DNA of 64,000 nucleotides from Delphinapterus leucas (GCF_002288925.2 NW_022098094.1:128223-192222); one strand, 5' to 3'; positions 47,936 through 61,512 are shown, counted from the stretch's first letter. The notes: generated by a model from the letters alone, not told the origin. Program-made: numbers and translations.

Positions 47936-49214
47936 TGCGGGGAGGCAGTCCAGCACACGGACGTGGCCAGGCGCCGGGAGGTGGCCAGGTGCGGGGCCGG
48001 CGGCTGGCGTTCTGGCCCCGGCTTGACTTGCTGGCGCTGAAGGAGGAGCCGGGGTGTCCCTCACCGTGCACGCTACCCGCCCTGCGGTTGCCTGAAGTCC
48101 GGGTCCTATTGAAACAGGAGTCCAGGCCCAGGCAATGGGCCGGCCGGCTAGCTGCACTGACGCCAGCAGCTCTGGGAAAGGCCGGGCTCTCCTCCCCACC
48201 GCCCAGAGCCCCCGGGACTAGTGGGGACACCTCCAGAGAGGCTGGTAGACAGCCTCTAGAGAGATGAGTTCTGGGTTTGCCTACCGGAATCCCACCCCTC
48301 CAGTCTTCACACCCTCCACTCAGTAAAACCACTGGCTCTGAGCTCTTTCCTGCCTGCAGCTGAGGGTTTTGGCAGGAGGAAGAACAGACGTTGTCTTTGC
48401 CTGAAAAGAACTCCCTTTCCTTTTCTTTGGTTTCCAAAGTCTGAAAACCTTAGGGTTCCCAAGAGGGTTTTCAGAGGAGGAGAAAAGAAAAATATTTTTT
48501 TTTCAGATAGAAGCAGGCTGTCCCCAGATCCTCCAGAGGCTCATATGTATTCCAACCACAACACAGCTAGTTAGCGAGGAAACTAACAGAAACAAGCAAG
48601 ATAATGAGATACTTTCAATAAATGCTATCAAGAAAATAAAGGGTGGTGATGGACAGCAGGTGGGGAGGTTACTTCTGCAGCGATGGTTTTGGAAGTCTTC
48701 TCTGCAGAAGTGGCACACAAGGGTGACCTGAGGGGGAGAAGGGGCCTTCCAGGCGGAGGCCAACAGGTTCCAGGTCCAAAGGTGGGAGAGGCTCAGTGTG
48801 GCCAAGGGACAGAAAAGAGGCTGGTGCAGCTGCAGCCCAGGGTGAAGGGGAGAAAGCAGGAGATGAAGAAAGGAAGACAAGCGAGATTTGTCAGAGGCGA
48901 GAGGAATTCACGTTTATCCTCCAATGCATGGGAACCCCTGCACATTTTAGCAAGGCCATGTCTGAAAGTCTGAGCTTCTGGTTTCGGGAATGGGAATGGA
49001 CAGAGCTGAAGAAAGGGGTGTTTTTAAGAGGAGGTTCTCGAGAAGGTGAAGTGGGATACCCATCAGGCACACACGCTCCAAGCTCGACTCCCAGGAAGCC
49101 CGGGGAAGGACCAGCCATGGAGTGAGAAGAGGTGCCTTTGCCTGTGGGAATCCATGCAGATCCAAAGTGGTGAGACCCAGAGGAGCCAACGAAGGACTGA
49201 AGGAGAGGAACGAG
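47936..49214. other. CALML3 upstream region
   Basis: The 5' flank of CALML3. A GC- and CpG-rich part runs to about 48280, continuing the CpG-rich character of the coding region. After that the sequence is unique with no recognised element. No clear TATA box was found for CALML3. Confidence 0.5.
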
Positions 49215-49590
49215 GCCGGATGCTGCCCGACTTCGAAACTTACTGTCAAGTGGCAGTGATCCAGACAGTGTGGTGCTGGCTGGAGAGCAGACAAGTAGAT
49301 CAGTGTAACAGAATAGGGAACCTAGAGAGGGACCCCTATCAAAAGAGTCACCTGAGCTTTGACAATGGAGCAAAGACGGTCTCTTCAACAAATGGTGCTG
49401 GAACAACTGGACGTCCACCTGCAAAAAAAAAAAAAAAAAAAAATCTGGGCACAGACCTTATACCCATCACAAGTAACTAAATGGACCATAGACCTAAATG
49501 TAAACACAAAACTAGAAAATTCCTAAAAGATAACGTAGGGGAAAATCTGGATGACCTTGAGTTTGGTGATGATACAAACCCATGGTCTGT
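49215..49590 (+). mobile_element. L1 ORF2 fragment
   Basis: Sense L1 ORF2 wording: 'TGGTGCTGGAACAACTGGAC' near 49394, then a 21-A run, 'CTAAATGGACCATAGACCTA' and 'CTGGATGACCTTGAGTTTGG'. Frames are broken. Confidence 0.85.
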
Positions 49591-49639
49591 AGTTTGAGTT
49601 TGGGTTGGGTTTAGATGATGATCTGTGAAAGAAAGAAAT

Positions 49640-49720
49640 GAGAAACTGAATGCTTTAGTCTGAACGTGTCTCCCCTCAAATTCATATGCTGGGGGGACAT
49701 ATTCATGAAATGCTGCAAGG
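49640..49720 (+). repeat. Possible MLT1 5' scrap
   Basis: 'CTCCCCTCAAATTCATATGC' resembles the start of an MLT1 LTR but the similarity soon fades. Confidence 0.4.
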
Positions 49721-50040
49721 GCAGGAGCAGGAGAACCACTGGACAACGGCGTGTAGCTAACAGCACCCTGGGGAACCAAGGGCCAGCATCATGATGAAAC
49801 TTGTGCCTGACACTGTCCTGCTGATGGACTGCATCCTGCCTCACCTACGAAGGGTAAGTGGACAACAGGTATCTGCAGGTTTCTGGGTCATGGCCTGTGT
49901 TCTTCAAAAAGACACGTTGAAAGGGAGCTCAGTAAGGGTTTTAAACAGAGTTGCTCATGACTCACAAGGCACAGGGCTGTGACAACTAAATTGTTGCAAC
50001 TCGCTGGTTAGGAAACTATGACAGAGGGAATGTTTTTAAT
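49721..50040. other. Intergenic, no recognised feature
   Basis: Unique sequence between old repeats. No gene was recognised. Confidence 0.4.
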
Positions 50041-51372
50041 TTGCTAGGCTTCTGTATTCTCCCCCTGCGGCCTCTCAGTGCACTGATTCCTTTCCCTATA
50101 GCATATACTTGTGGTCTTAGGACCCATTTAAACATTTCAAAATTACTGGGGACTCTAAAGAGCTTTTTAAAATGTCTGTCAATATTCACTGGGTTTGAAA
50201 TTAAAACTAATAAAATTTTAAAATATTTAAATATATTTTTATGTATTTATAACTTAAAAAACAAATTTAAAAAACCCATTACATGTCAACACAAATAACA
50301 TAGTTTTATAAAAGAATTAATTATACTGTATAAAAAATAAGAGTGGTACCTAAAAACATAATTTTGCAAATCTCTTTAATGCCCGGGTTTATGAAAGCAT
50401 GTCTGCTTCTGCACTTGATCTGTGGGAAGATGTTTTGATGTGAAGTGCATGATAATCCAGCTTCACACAGCTATGCACAGCTGGCAAAGGAGAGAGCATT
50501 TAATGACCCTTTCAGGTAACTGTGGTTATTATTCTTTGATACCATATCAAAATTTGACAGGCGGTAGCGTCTTAATGGATCTTTTACTCATGCATGATTC
50601 TGTGATGCTATGCATTGGTCATTTGGAAAATCCTGATTTACTGAGTTCTGCAGATCTTCTGAATGTTGAATCATTGTATGTATAATTTTTAAAAATCACA
50701 TTCATTAATATTACCACCAATCCCATTAGAAAAGTCTTTAAGTATTGGGAAGTCTCAAGCTCACAGTGGCAAATACAAAATCTAGAAAGTTCTAATTTTC
50801 ATTTGGATGCTGAAATTTTATTATTGCAACAAATACTGTCAGTTATTTTCCTTGAAGTGCCAGGCTCACTTCATCACTTTTTGAGAAAATGTCAAATACC
50901 AAGCCTGAGTAACCACAGTTTGTCTATCAGCTGTTTTTTCCCAAAAACTGGTGTTCCATGAAAAAAGCTTACCTTGTGACTTATGTACGCACACAAGTGC
51001 TTTTCTTACAAGTCACTAGGCTACCCAGCAGAGTATTAAGGATGTGCATGCAAGGGTTGAAATAATAATTTTACTACTTCTGCAAGAGCGTTCTTAAAGG
51101 AAGCTGCCTTTTTAAAAACTTGAGACCATGTGGTGGTGAAGGCTATAAGGACTGCTGGTACAGGAGCCTTGATTCTTGCTAAGGGGCTGGTGATTTCACC
51201 CACCAGTGCTCTGAGCTCAGTGCGAAAAGCTGACACGGTGAAAGTGGCAAACCGTGTCTGGTATTACGAGAATAGTTGTGACCACCCAGGCTTCCTGAAA
51301 GGTTATTGGGGACACCCTCCCCTCAAATGGATCCATGGAACACACTTGGAGGACCACAGTGGTAGAGTTGAG
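50041..51372. repeat. AT-rich ancient repeat, LINE-like
   Basis: Wording such as 'CCTTGAAGTGCCAGGCTCAC', 'TTCATCACTTTTTGAGAAAA' and, at the end, GGAGGACCACAGTGGTAG matches an old L1M-type UTR repeat I have seen elsewhere in mammals. The extent and strand are uncertain and part may be unique sequence. Confidence 0.5.
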
Positions 51373-51835
51373 AATCAGGAGTGAACCCGGTGTAGAATTG
51401 CCTGGGCTGGAGGTGAGAGGCACCGAGGATGCTGGGATCCAGGTGGGAACAGCGGGGTTGGCCTTACACGGTATAGTGTTAATAAGGACCTCAACAGACC
51501 CACAACAGGGGAGGGCCTGCTGCAGCTACTTCCTTAGAAGAGCAGATGACCCAAGGTGTTGCCTTCCCCCCTGAAATGGTGCTACTATAGCTTTTGTTAA
51601 ACAGAATTTGTGCCTCTCCTGCTGGGCGCTATAGAGAAAGGTATAGATTGGGATGCTTAGTTTTTCCAACCAGCTCCATTCCTGTGCCCTCCTAGAATGC
51701 GTGTGGCCACGGGCCTCTCTCTCTCCTTCTCTCTCTCCCTCTTTTTCTCCCACCCCCCCATTTCCATACAGCCACTCACCAGCCCTAACATTTACTTATC
51801 TACTTCCTTTCCCCCCAGCAAAATGCAAACACCTT
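51373..51835. other. Intergenic with CT-rich tract
   Basis: A pyrimidine-rich simple stretch lies at 51714-51770. No gene was recognised. Confidence 0.5.
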
Positions 51836-52185
51836 GTCTTAGTGTTATCATGTTGCTATAACAACATGCCACCCCCTGGGGGGCTTGTTAACAGCAGAAA
51901 CTTATTGCTCACAGTCCTGGAGTCAGGAAGTCTGAGGCGCCGGGAGGCCTGGTGGGGGGAGGGCCCTCTTCCAGGTTGCAGACTTCTTGTGTCCTCCACC
52001 ACTGGATGGAAAGGACCTGGGCTGTCTCTGGACTCTCTTTAAGGTCACTAATCCCATTGATGGAGGATCCTCCCTCCGGGACTCATCACCTCCCAAAAGC
52101 CCTGCGGACTAATACCATCAGCTGGGGGTTAGGATTTCCACATATGAATTTGGCAGGGGCACAAACACTCAGAGCATAATACACC
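51836..52185 (-). repeat. MLT1/MaLR-like LTR relic, antisense
   Basis: Contains 'ATGTTGCTATAACAACATGC', 'CTTATTGCTCACAGTCCTGG', 'AGGTCACTAATCCCATTGAT' and 'GGGGTTAGGATTTCCACATA', in the order expected of an antisense MaLR LTR. Confidence 0.78.
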
Positions 52186-52189
52186 TTTC

Positions 52190-52380
52190 CAGTGGAATAT
52201 TTATGGGTCAACTGCCTGTTCATTGGGCAGTTACTCTGTGGCAAGCGTGTATCAGGCACTTTCATTCCTATTGTCTCGTGTCTCCACGTTACAGATGAAG
52301 GATGTGAGAACTAGCAAACGCATGAAGGTCAGATGACCAGCAGGCTGAAAACTCAGGACCTAGACCTTCCAATTCCTACA
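52190..52380 (-). repeat. MIR3-like relic, antisense
   Basis: Contains 'AGTTACTCTGTGGCAAGCGT', CACGTTACAGATGAAGGATG and a 'GGTCAGATGACCAGCAGGCT' block, matching an inverted MIR order. Confidence 0.55.
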
Positions 52381-52639
52381 GCTCCCCGCCTGTGGCTGTT
52401 TTCTTTGCGGTTCCCCCCAACTCAGTCTTAGACCTTCTTACTCGGCACCTGGAAAACCCACTCGGGAGGCGGGGGACTCACACGCAGTAGGTATCCTCCA
52501 TTGTGGGAAATGTTGGGACACACCTGCTGGTGCAGAGCCCTCCTGCCAAGCTCCTTGGGGATCCACCTGCCAACTGAGCCCCTGCATTTGATGTTTGGAA
52601 AGACCCTCAAAGTTAGCATGACAAAGTGTTGGTCCTCAT

Positions 52640-53400
52640 CTGAACCTGCTTCCCCTCAATCTCCCCATCTCTTAAAAAAAAACCCGTCCGGTTGTTCAGA
52701 ACCAAACCCAGAGCCACATCTAATTCCTCCCTTTCTCTCACACCTCATACCCCATCTTTCAGCTTCACCTCGACACATCCTCTCCGCCAGGCCGCGTCAT
52801 CTCCAGGCAGGACCACGGCCCCAGCCTCGTAATGGGTCTCCCCCTTTGTGGTATTCTTCAGTGATGTCATTTTCTGCTGAAACGCTATAATGGGCTTTCT
52901 TTGGGTTTCAGTAGAATCCAAACTCCCTATGGTGGCCCTCTTGGCCACATCACCACAACACTCTGCTCCAAGCACACTGGCCTACTTTCTGCTCCTTGAA
53001 CGCTCCCATCCTGATTTCCACCTTGGGATCTTTGCACGAGCTGCTCCATCTGCCTGGACTCTCTGTCCCCGACCTTCAAGCGGCTGCTCTCTCTTGTCAC
53101 TTTAGTCAAAAGTCAAATATCGCTTCATTGCCAAGCCTTCCCCAACCGCCCACTTCTAATTAACCACCCTCCTCCACCTCATCCCTCTCCTGTCTTATTC
53201 TTCTCCTTTATTTTCTTCATAACTTTTACTTCTACATTGATCTTGCCTGTGGACCTGCTTCCTTTCTGTTTCTTCCCATGTAATTTTCACAAGAGGCAAG
53301 GCTGCTTCTGATTTCTTCCCCTGCCAAGCCCTCTGTGGTAGGATGGCCCCCGCGCCCAGGAGATATTTGCTGAATGAACAGAGTACAGGAGGGTCCGCCT
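52640..53400 (+). repeat. L2 LINE 3' region relic
   Basis: Landmarks of the L2 end region in order: 'TAATGGGTCTCCCC', 'CACACTGGCCTACTTTCTGC', 'GGGATCTTTGCACGAGCTGC', CTGCCTGGACTCTCTGTCCC, CAAATATCGCTTCATTGCCAAGCC (split here by diverged bases), and a tail including 'AGGAGATATTTGCTGAATGA'. It is ancient and diverged. Confidence 0.8.
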
Positions 53401-56400
53401 TGCCTCCACCTGCAGGAGGATTGGACCCGTGTCTCTCTTCAAGCCCTTCCCTGTGGTTCAAACCCCATGGGGTGCCTCAGATGCTCTTGCCCGGGTGCCC
53501 ACTTTGTCCACTGCGTGGTCTGTCATCTCCCCTTGCTGTTCGCAGGTTTGCCGAGTGGCTCTGTGGGGATGGGTGACCTCTGTGTTGACCCCTGGTAGCT
53601 GCTGCTGCTTTACCCTCTGTACCTCCACCTGTGGCTTCTCCCCAGTTTCACAGCCCTGCACTGATGCTAGAAAGGTGCACCCCACCCCCAAGCACACAGT
53701 CGTGCTGTCTGGGCCTCAGGAGGATGGACTTACCTCCCAACTCCCTGCAAGCCGTCTGCTACCTGGCACTTTTGTCCGACTTGCTCTTTATTATGGGATG
53801 CTGGCCCGGCTCCTTAGAGAGGCCCGAGCACAGTCAGGGTGATGAGGCCTGGCAGACCCAGCGGAGAGCGGACTTCTCCCCTCAAAGCCGAATGTCCGAC
53901 TGGCGTGAATCTAGAGGGACCAGGCGGAGGAAGGGCTCAGGACGGAGGTGGGAGAGGGTCCTGGGAAGTGGAGCGTGGCCCAAGGACCTGGGGTAGGGCC
54001 TCCATCTTCTCCTCTGTGGCTTTAGGGACAATCTGGAAGCTCCCAATAGCTCCTTGAGGTCTCCCCGATTCCAACCCACTCTTCCCAGGGTGAGTGCAGG
54101 GCTATCCCTCGTCTCAGGCTGTCTTTGGAGTGTTTGGTCTCAGCAGCTAAAGTTCCTACCTCTGACTTTCCATCCCTAAATCTCCCAGAAATGATGAGAC
54201 ACGCCTGGGTTTGCGGGGGGCATGCAGCTTGCATTGCTGTTCCGGGATCTTTGCAGTTCACAGTCTAAGAAGCAACAAGACTGACAAAGACAAACACGGG
54301 ACGTGGTGATGAGACACCGACAGTGGAGTTCAGGCTCACCTGGGAACAGCGGTGGCCTCTGTACCGCGCACGTATTCTTGACCAGCTCCTCTACTGCTTC
54401 TTACTTTTCAAGGCCGGGAGGGGATGGTGACGCTTTGCTCTACTTTCCGACTTACACTGACCACGAGAAAAGCAATACTTTCTTAGTCACACTTGTTGCC
54501 AGGAGAGGGTCTTCTCAGCTGGGGGGATGAGGGGGCTCCTTGTGTGGGAACCAGGGGTTCTGGCCCGTTCTCACCTCCCACCGAAGGCCGTTCCAGCCTC
54601 AGAGCCTGAGCCAGCTCTGAGAATGACGTTTGCTCAGTCTTGGTCTTGTGTGAATCATCAAGATTCCTCCAGGCCTGTCCCGGGCTGGGCTGCAGTTTCA
54701 GTTCAGGGAGGAGACCATTGATCTGGGATCGGAGCTGTGCATCGTTGAACTGAAGTCTGACAAATAACCAGATACGTCATCTTCCAGGACACAGGCACTG
54801 CCTTGTGCCTCCTACTCAGGAATCATACGCTGCTGGGTGGTTTGCGTTTATGATTCGAGGCCTCACCTGCGGAATGAAGTCCACCAAGTGCGGAGGCAGC
54901 CAAGGGCCTAGATGGTTCTGAGCGTTTCCTGGGTCTTCCTGGGTTGGTGGGTCCTCCTGGCAGGTCCTGCTGCTTTCTCCAGGCGTCTGGTCTTCAAGTC
55001 AGCCCCCAGGGTACACCCCGGGGCCCCCCCTGCCTTTAATCCTTCCACCTGCATGCACCCTCAGTCTCTGGGGGCCTCATTGTGCTTTCATGCCCAAGGC
55101 GACACAGGGACATAAAGTGGCCTGTGTTTAACTGCTGAGAGCCACTTTGATTAATTCAGGATTAAACCATCACCCAAAACCAAAGCACATCGGTGCTAAA
55201 TCTCACAATAAAAGTAGTTGAACAAGTCAAAATCTGCTTTCCTGGGAAAAGGATGATGTTTTGTGATTCCTGAGGGCTCAGTTATTTTTCCCAAGTAGCT
55301 CGTCCTGCATTCACTCACTGCCTGCCCTGTCCGTGGGCAGGGGAAGGGGTTCCGGGCTGACCTTGGGGCAGAGGCCAGAGGAGAGCAGGCTGGAGGGGCC
55401 AGGGCTCACGTGTATGACCCGCCCGCCTTTCAAACTTGTATCTGATGTTTTGCAAAAAACTGACAAACTGAAACTATTACAGGGACTGATATTGCGGAGA
55501 AGCTAGAACTCCGTGCTACAAATCTTTTGATATCAAGACGCACTTGGTAAGTGGTTAAGGAGGCCCGTCAGTTCCTCTAAGTCCCCATCGCCAGGGGGTG
55601 GGGGGCTGGGTGGTGGTGGTGCTAATTACATTGAGGAGAACAAGCTGCTCTTCCCCGAGGGGTCTGGGACTCACTAAGAGGCTGGAAAGGTGTTGGTTCC
55701 AAGTTCCAAGCCTTTGAAGTTTACGATGGTGATGAAAACCTTTGTGTTTAATACAGGAAGATGCGTGTGCATGCGCGCGTGTGCGCGAGGACACGCACGA
55801 GGCTCAAGCCTTCAGGTGTGAATGCGTGTACCTAATGGTGAGCCCGTGAGGTGTGGAGGAAGCAGGAGGCTTGGGGCGTGAGCTGGGCACCTGGACAAGC
55901 CATCAGAAGGAGCAAAAGTGGCTTGGAAAATCACAGTTCCAGCTCCCTTTGAGGTCATTCATCCAGTGGACTTGAACTTGGTCTCGGAGACCCTTGGACT
56001 CTGCAGAGGTCCTTCCAGAGACGCCAAGGAAGCAGGAGAAGGTGAAGCGGAGCAACTCGATTTCCTTCCTTTCCCCACCACCAAGCAGGAAAGTCTGCTT
56101 TTAACCGCTTCATCTGTGTTGGGCAAATTGCGGCTCTCTGGTTCATGGTTCTCACCTGTAAACTGGGCGCAGCGTGGCCCATGGCACTGTGCGTCAATGC
56201 ATGGAAGGTTCAGGAGGGTAGCTGGAACAGTAAGAGCCCAATGAATATTAACGATTATCTGTCATACGAATAAGATTTCATTTGCAACGTGGCTCAACCG
56301 CTAATGAAATTCTGAAAGCTACCATCCAGTGCAACACCCTCATTTTCCAGACACGGTAACCCATCAAGTGTGAGCAGTTACCCAGGTCTGTACTACTGCT

Positions 56401-58649
56401 TAGAGAGGGACAAAAATGGGCCTCGCAGTAGGATCTCCTGGCTCCAAGGCAGGTCGTCTTGGTGCTGCCCAGGATGGCTGTCCTTGGGGAATGGACCCGA
56501 GGGCATTTGCAGCTGCAGAGGGAATCTCTCTCCAGCCCCGGTCTCCCTGGAGGAAGGGAGAGTGTCTGGTCACTGCAGGCTCTCGAGGTCCAGCTTGGCT
56601 CCGGCACATCTGTTGAATGGATGACAAAGGCTCTGACCAAGGTCACATGGCTGTGCTGGGATAGAACTCAGGTCTCCCGCGACGAGTGACCGACCGGAAT
56701 TGGGTGAAGGCGGGGGTGGGGGGTGGGCTTGGTGCCACACGTGGCCTGTGTGATGGGGAGGATGGGGCGAGAGGGCTTATGATGTTGTGTCATCAACTGT
56801 GTGGTCCCAGCATCCCAGGGAGAACCAAGGTCCAGTCCTGGCTCTGAGAGCCACCAACAGAAAGCCCTCCGTGTGCCCGCCTGGGGACGTTGAGACAGGA
56901 GGGGTGAGCTCAGTGCAGGGTCTGTCTGGGGACCTGGCATCCCACCTCCAATACCCCTTCCATCCTCCATTTCCTCACCCAGACCACAGGCTTCGTGTCT
57001 GATCTGAGTTCTTGGGAGAGAAGGGACTAAAAGCTCGAATCGCTATTTTCGCTAGTGGGGCGCTAGCAGTACCAACATTTGTGCGGTCTCTGTAACCAAT
57101 TGGATGGAGGAGAGACGGGCCTCCTGGCACCTGGGAAATCTGGCTGCTCTGTGGTCAGCTCTGGAGAGCATCCCCGGGCCTGGGCAGCCCCTGACCCCTA
57201 GACATGAGGGTGTGAAGGCCAAGGCAACCTTTCGGAGGGAAGCCTCGGGAGAAAAGACCCTGGGCGGGCACTGTTTTCATTCCAGAAAGGACATGGATGA
57301 TGCATGACACGTGAAGTGCTGGGGAAGGGGAGGGTGCTCTGGGTTGGGGGGGAGCTCTTCATGGTGGCCAGTAAGAGAAAGGGCCCTCCAGGCTGTGCCC
57401 CAATCCACCCAACACCTTACTAAAAATGAAACAGGGTATTCCAAAACTGTGGCTTCTAGATACAAATAAAGTCCACTTGGAGGAAGGAATTGCAAATGCA
57501 TCTCAGGGGAAAGTGGTGTAGCTTGAGGAAACAAACAAAAAACTGTGAACCCAATATTTAGAACTGGTTTAGAGCACTTTTCACTGTAAATGATAACAGC
57601 TTAGAATATACTCCAAGGGAAATGCGCCAGTATAAATGACAGGCTCTACAAACAAGAAAAAAAGAGAGAATCACATAACAGCAAACACCTGCCTTTTCTG
57701 ATCCTGCGCGCTGTGGAATCAAGCAGGAAAGTCAAGCCAGGATCTGGGGGAGGGCGTGGAGAGCAGGACAAGGAGAACTCCGGCCAGAACAGAACAGAAG
57801 GATGTTAAAATTATAATAAAATGGAGGACCAAGGAAGGAGAAAAAGCTCCACTCTCTTTTCAAGATGCCAGAAAGTGGTCAGGCATGCTTTTAAAAAGTG
57901 AAGAAAGCTATGAAAGGAGAGTTAAAGGCTAGAGATCTTCAAAACACCTGCATTGTTTCCACCTGTTCAGCAAGCACAGCCATTACTAACACGGGTGAAG
58001 AAATTGGAATAAAATTAGGGGAGAAACCTCAAGTTCAAAGGAATCTGCGGAGCCAGAGACGAGGGTCTCAAGATAGAGAGGAGGTCAAGCTAGAATCAGA
58101 GGGCAGCTTGTCACACAATGTTCCGGAAGATAGAAGAACGATGGTAGACTTAATGAATACTGACGGCTGCAGGTGATGCTGAAAGGATACTGCAAAATGA
58201 TGGCGTTCTCGGTAAAATTGTTTCCAAGGGCTTCATAGAGAAGTCCTGAGAACCGCCTGTGTACCAAATCCACTGACCCAGTTAGCTAATTTAAAATGTA
58301 AAACTGACTCGAATCGGGTAACCAGGATCATCTGGGCTGTGCCGCCCAGCCAGGTACTTGGTGAGAGGCAGAGAGCGGGGATTGAAACACATCTCCTTCA
58401 GGCTCGTCTGTGGTCTTACCATCAATCCACAGCCCCCGCCCTTCTGCCACAGCAAAGCCAGGTCCCCGAGCAGAGCTGTGCCCGTGCTTTGCCACAGTTC
58501 ATGCAGTCAGGTGTTGATGGAGTGGTCGAGCCTGGCTGCCAGCTCTCACCAGGGCTCCAAAGGCTGCAGGGGCAGGGCCTAGCTGTCCTCAGCGGCTGGC
58601 ATGTGAAGGTCGGTTATCAGAAGCTGAGCTGTGCCGTGATGCGTGATGC
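53401..58649. other. Intergenic block between CALML3 and CALML5
   Basis: Mostly unique sequence and no supported gene. An alternating purine-pyrimidine GT/GC-rich word lies at 55763-55800. A MIR-like antisense trace is possible near 56270-56680. This interval is upstream of both divergent CALML genes. Confidence 0.45.
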
Positions 58650-58845
58650 GGGACAGAAGAGGTTGGGCTCTGCAGTCAGGCAAACCCAGATGCAAATTCC
58701 CGGCTCTTCCATGAACCTGTTTTGTGACTTCTCTGAGCCTCAGTTGCTTCATCTGGAACATAAGAATAAACAGTGAGGACAAGATGAGATCACCCTTTAG
58801 GGCCCTTTGCATGGCACCTAGCACACAGGAGCTCAGGTGTGAATA
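58650..58845 (+). repeat. MIR-type SINE relic
   Basis: Forward MIR: GGGCTCTGCAGTCAGGCAAA, then CCAGATGCAAATTCCCGGCT, 'GAGCCTCAGTTGCTTCATCT', and GCATGGCACCTAGCACACAG. Confidence 0.85.
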
Positions 58846-61512
58846 TGAACGTCACCCTCTCCCCCAGATAAATGGGGCAGAGGCATAGGCGTGGCTCTAC
58901 CAGGTTAGGCAATGAGGTGTTGACAGGCGGGGATGGATGTCCAAGGAAAGGGTAAAGCTAGTGACAACTGACATCACTGAACACAGATGCAAAAGGTCCT
59001 CATCAACCCATCACTGAGGGTGGCAGGAGTACCAGGGGCCGTGTTGTATCGTGTACAGAGCTCTTCCTCACTGTCGACCAGTTAAAGCTGCTACGAGGCT
59101 CCAGAGCAGGAAAGAGCAATTTCCCTAAAGAAAGAAGCAGTATGAGAAACACATTCTGTTTCTAGGAAACTTGGTTGGCTGGACAGGATTGTGGCAGAGA
59201 GACCACAGCTATGGTGGCATAGAAAGGGCTCCTAGGGTCTTATGAGGGGGGACAGAAAGGAGACACACCAGCTGTGTAGATAAGACAAAAGCCTCAGGGC
59301 CACTTCTTAGAATGTAAAAGAGTTAAAAGAGTTACGAGAGGAGGTGGGTGTAGAAGTGAATCCCATCAGAGGAAAGAGAAGGCTCAGATTCGAGTTAGGG
59401 GTGAGAGGTAAAGGGCGTCTGGATTGGTGAGACCGTGAACCACGGCAGCTGGGAAAATTGCAGTGATGGATAATCACTGCAAATATGTAGATGGTTTTAA
59501 TAATTAAACGTCTGTCCAAGAAGAGACCTGGAAACGTATCTGTGGCTTATGTACAGGCTTTGGAAGCAAGATGCTCAAGGGACCCAGGGCGGTGGTGCTC
59601 AGACGCAGGATAACAATAAGTGTGGGTGAGCTTGGGAACCATGAGATGGCTGGTGGGAAACAGGACCCGACATCTACCACAGGGGAAGCGAAGTTACCTG
59701 CCCCAGGCTTGTGGGGAGCCAGCCCCGTACCCACAGCTTCCTGGGTCCAAAGGCAGTGATCAACCACCTGCTTTGTGGCCTCGGTGGGAGCCCTGTGTTC
59801 AGGGTGCGGGCCCAGCAGGGCTCCTGGGAGGGCAGCCCGATCACCCACCATCTCTACTGCCCCTGAAGAAGGGCACAGAGCCACGGTTAGTCTCTCGGGA
59901 TGACAGTGACTCCCACACAGTGTCCCCTCTCGCTTCCCGGGGTGGATCTCCCTGGGCAAGGGCAGGGCAGGGCCGTCCCCGGGGAGACTGGCACAGGGGG
60001 AGGGACGGGCAGGTCCCTGCAAGTCGGGGGAGGCAGAGGAGCCTCCAAGACCTGTCCTGCAGGTTCCTCGGTGTTTCACCCACAAAACCCAAACAGCAGT
60101 GGACGCGCTGGCGTGTATTCCCGGGTCAGGGCCCTGGAAAGCTGAAGCCACCTGCCCTTGCGCTGGCTCTGGAGGCCTACACACCTCCCACCAACACACA
60201 CTCTTGCACACACATCACTCTCACACAGACACACGGCTACTACACGTGAAGGCTCTTCCGCCCCAAGGGCTCACCCAGCCACCCTGGAGGGGGTCACCCG
60301 TCCTGTCACAGCTGCAGGGGACTCAACATCCTCCAGGAAGGGGATGCCCCTCCTCCTGCAGGGTCCCCACGGCCCAAGCTCTTGATCTAAACTCTGCTAC
60401 GCAGAGCAGTGGGCAGAGATGAAACAGGTAAGACCATGGGTCCAGGGAGTTTCCTAAATGGGTTTCTGTGCTTGGGGCTGACTTAGTAAACCCAGGAGCC
60501 AGGCCAAGTTCACAGCTTCAGCCACCCGATTCTACATCCTCCTACCCCCTTGCATCTTCAGGGGCTGCCTACTCCAGCCCAGTGCTTTCCAGTCTTCCCG
60601 CAGCTCCCAGGCAGGACCCCTCTGAGATCGTAAATGAAGGGTCCCCTCCTTCCTGGTGTCTCTGTAGAGAACCCTGGTCTTAATAGAACCGAATCAGAGA
60701 AACTGGGGAGCTAGAGGAGGAGTATTCTGCAGGGACAGGAAGCCTTCTCCTCAGCTCTGAAATCACACTTTGAACATTCAATTAATAAACAAGTCTCAGC
60801 ACCACCTGTGCACCAGGCTCTGAGTGCAACTGGCTCCCCGCTTTCCCGAAGCAAAAAGGCAGGCAGCCGCATCCCCGCCTAAGGATCTGCCAGCCACGCT
60901 GGGCTGGAGAGTGATGACGCCCGCAGTGCCATTCTGGGAGAATCCCACTCAATTCTACCACCATCTGCCCTCCACCAGCCCCGCCCCATGGGATGAGAGC
61001 TGGCCAGCAGCCCCGAGAGAGCACAGGAATGCTGGACACAGCCCTTCCACTCCTCCAGTGTCTGCCATGTCCACTGAGGGAGGCTCCTCTCCCCTTCCCA
61101 CCCATCTCTAAAATTGGGAAAGCCCTCTTGAGCCCCCCTCCCCAGCTTGGCCAAGGTCCCTGTGAGAGTCACATGGGCAAAAGCCTCTGGGGTGCCGTGG
61201 TTGGCCATCGGGAGTAGGTGAGGCCCGGGGTGCCTGCCACCTCTCCTGGGCAGACCGGCCGCTCCAGTTCCTGCATTTCTCAGCTGTCCCTCCCTAGGAG
61301 GAGGATTTCACCGTAGGACGTGGGGTGGGGAGGGAGTTTTCTTGTTCCCTTTGCTTGGATTTTCAGAAAAGGAGGGGTTCCCATCCTGTGGCAAGACTGC
61401 CGCTGGAGCTCTGTCCTCACGCCGACACAGCCTCGGTCCCGCCGCTTGTCCCAGCTCTGACGTGAGCCCCTTGGGCGTGTTGGCAGCAAGCTCCGTAGAA
61501 GGTGCGAGAGAC
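58846..61512. other. CALML5 upstream region
   Basis: Unique, moderately GC-rich sequence with no recognised young repeat. A (CA)-rich patch lies at 60196-60238. No clear TATA box was seen close to CALML5. Open frames here overlap on both strands and are not convincing genes. The 57 codons directly upstream of the CALML5 ATG stay open in frame but do not align with the family. Confidence 0.5.

Noticed and set aside
47936..48199. In-frame 88-codon N-terminal extension of CALML3
   Set aside because: The family starts at the ATG at 47935. The upstream part is Ala/Pro/Gly-rich with no EF-hand and simply reflects a stop-poor GC-rich 5' region.
61342..61512. In-frame 57-codon N-terminal extension of CALML5
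   Set aside because: No similarity to the family, and the strong Kozak ATG at 61513 matches the known protein start.
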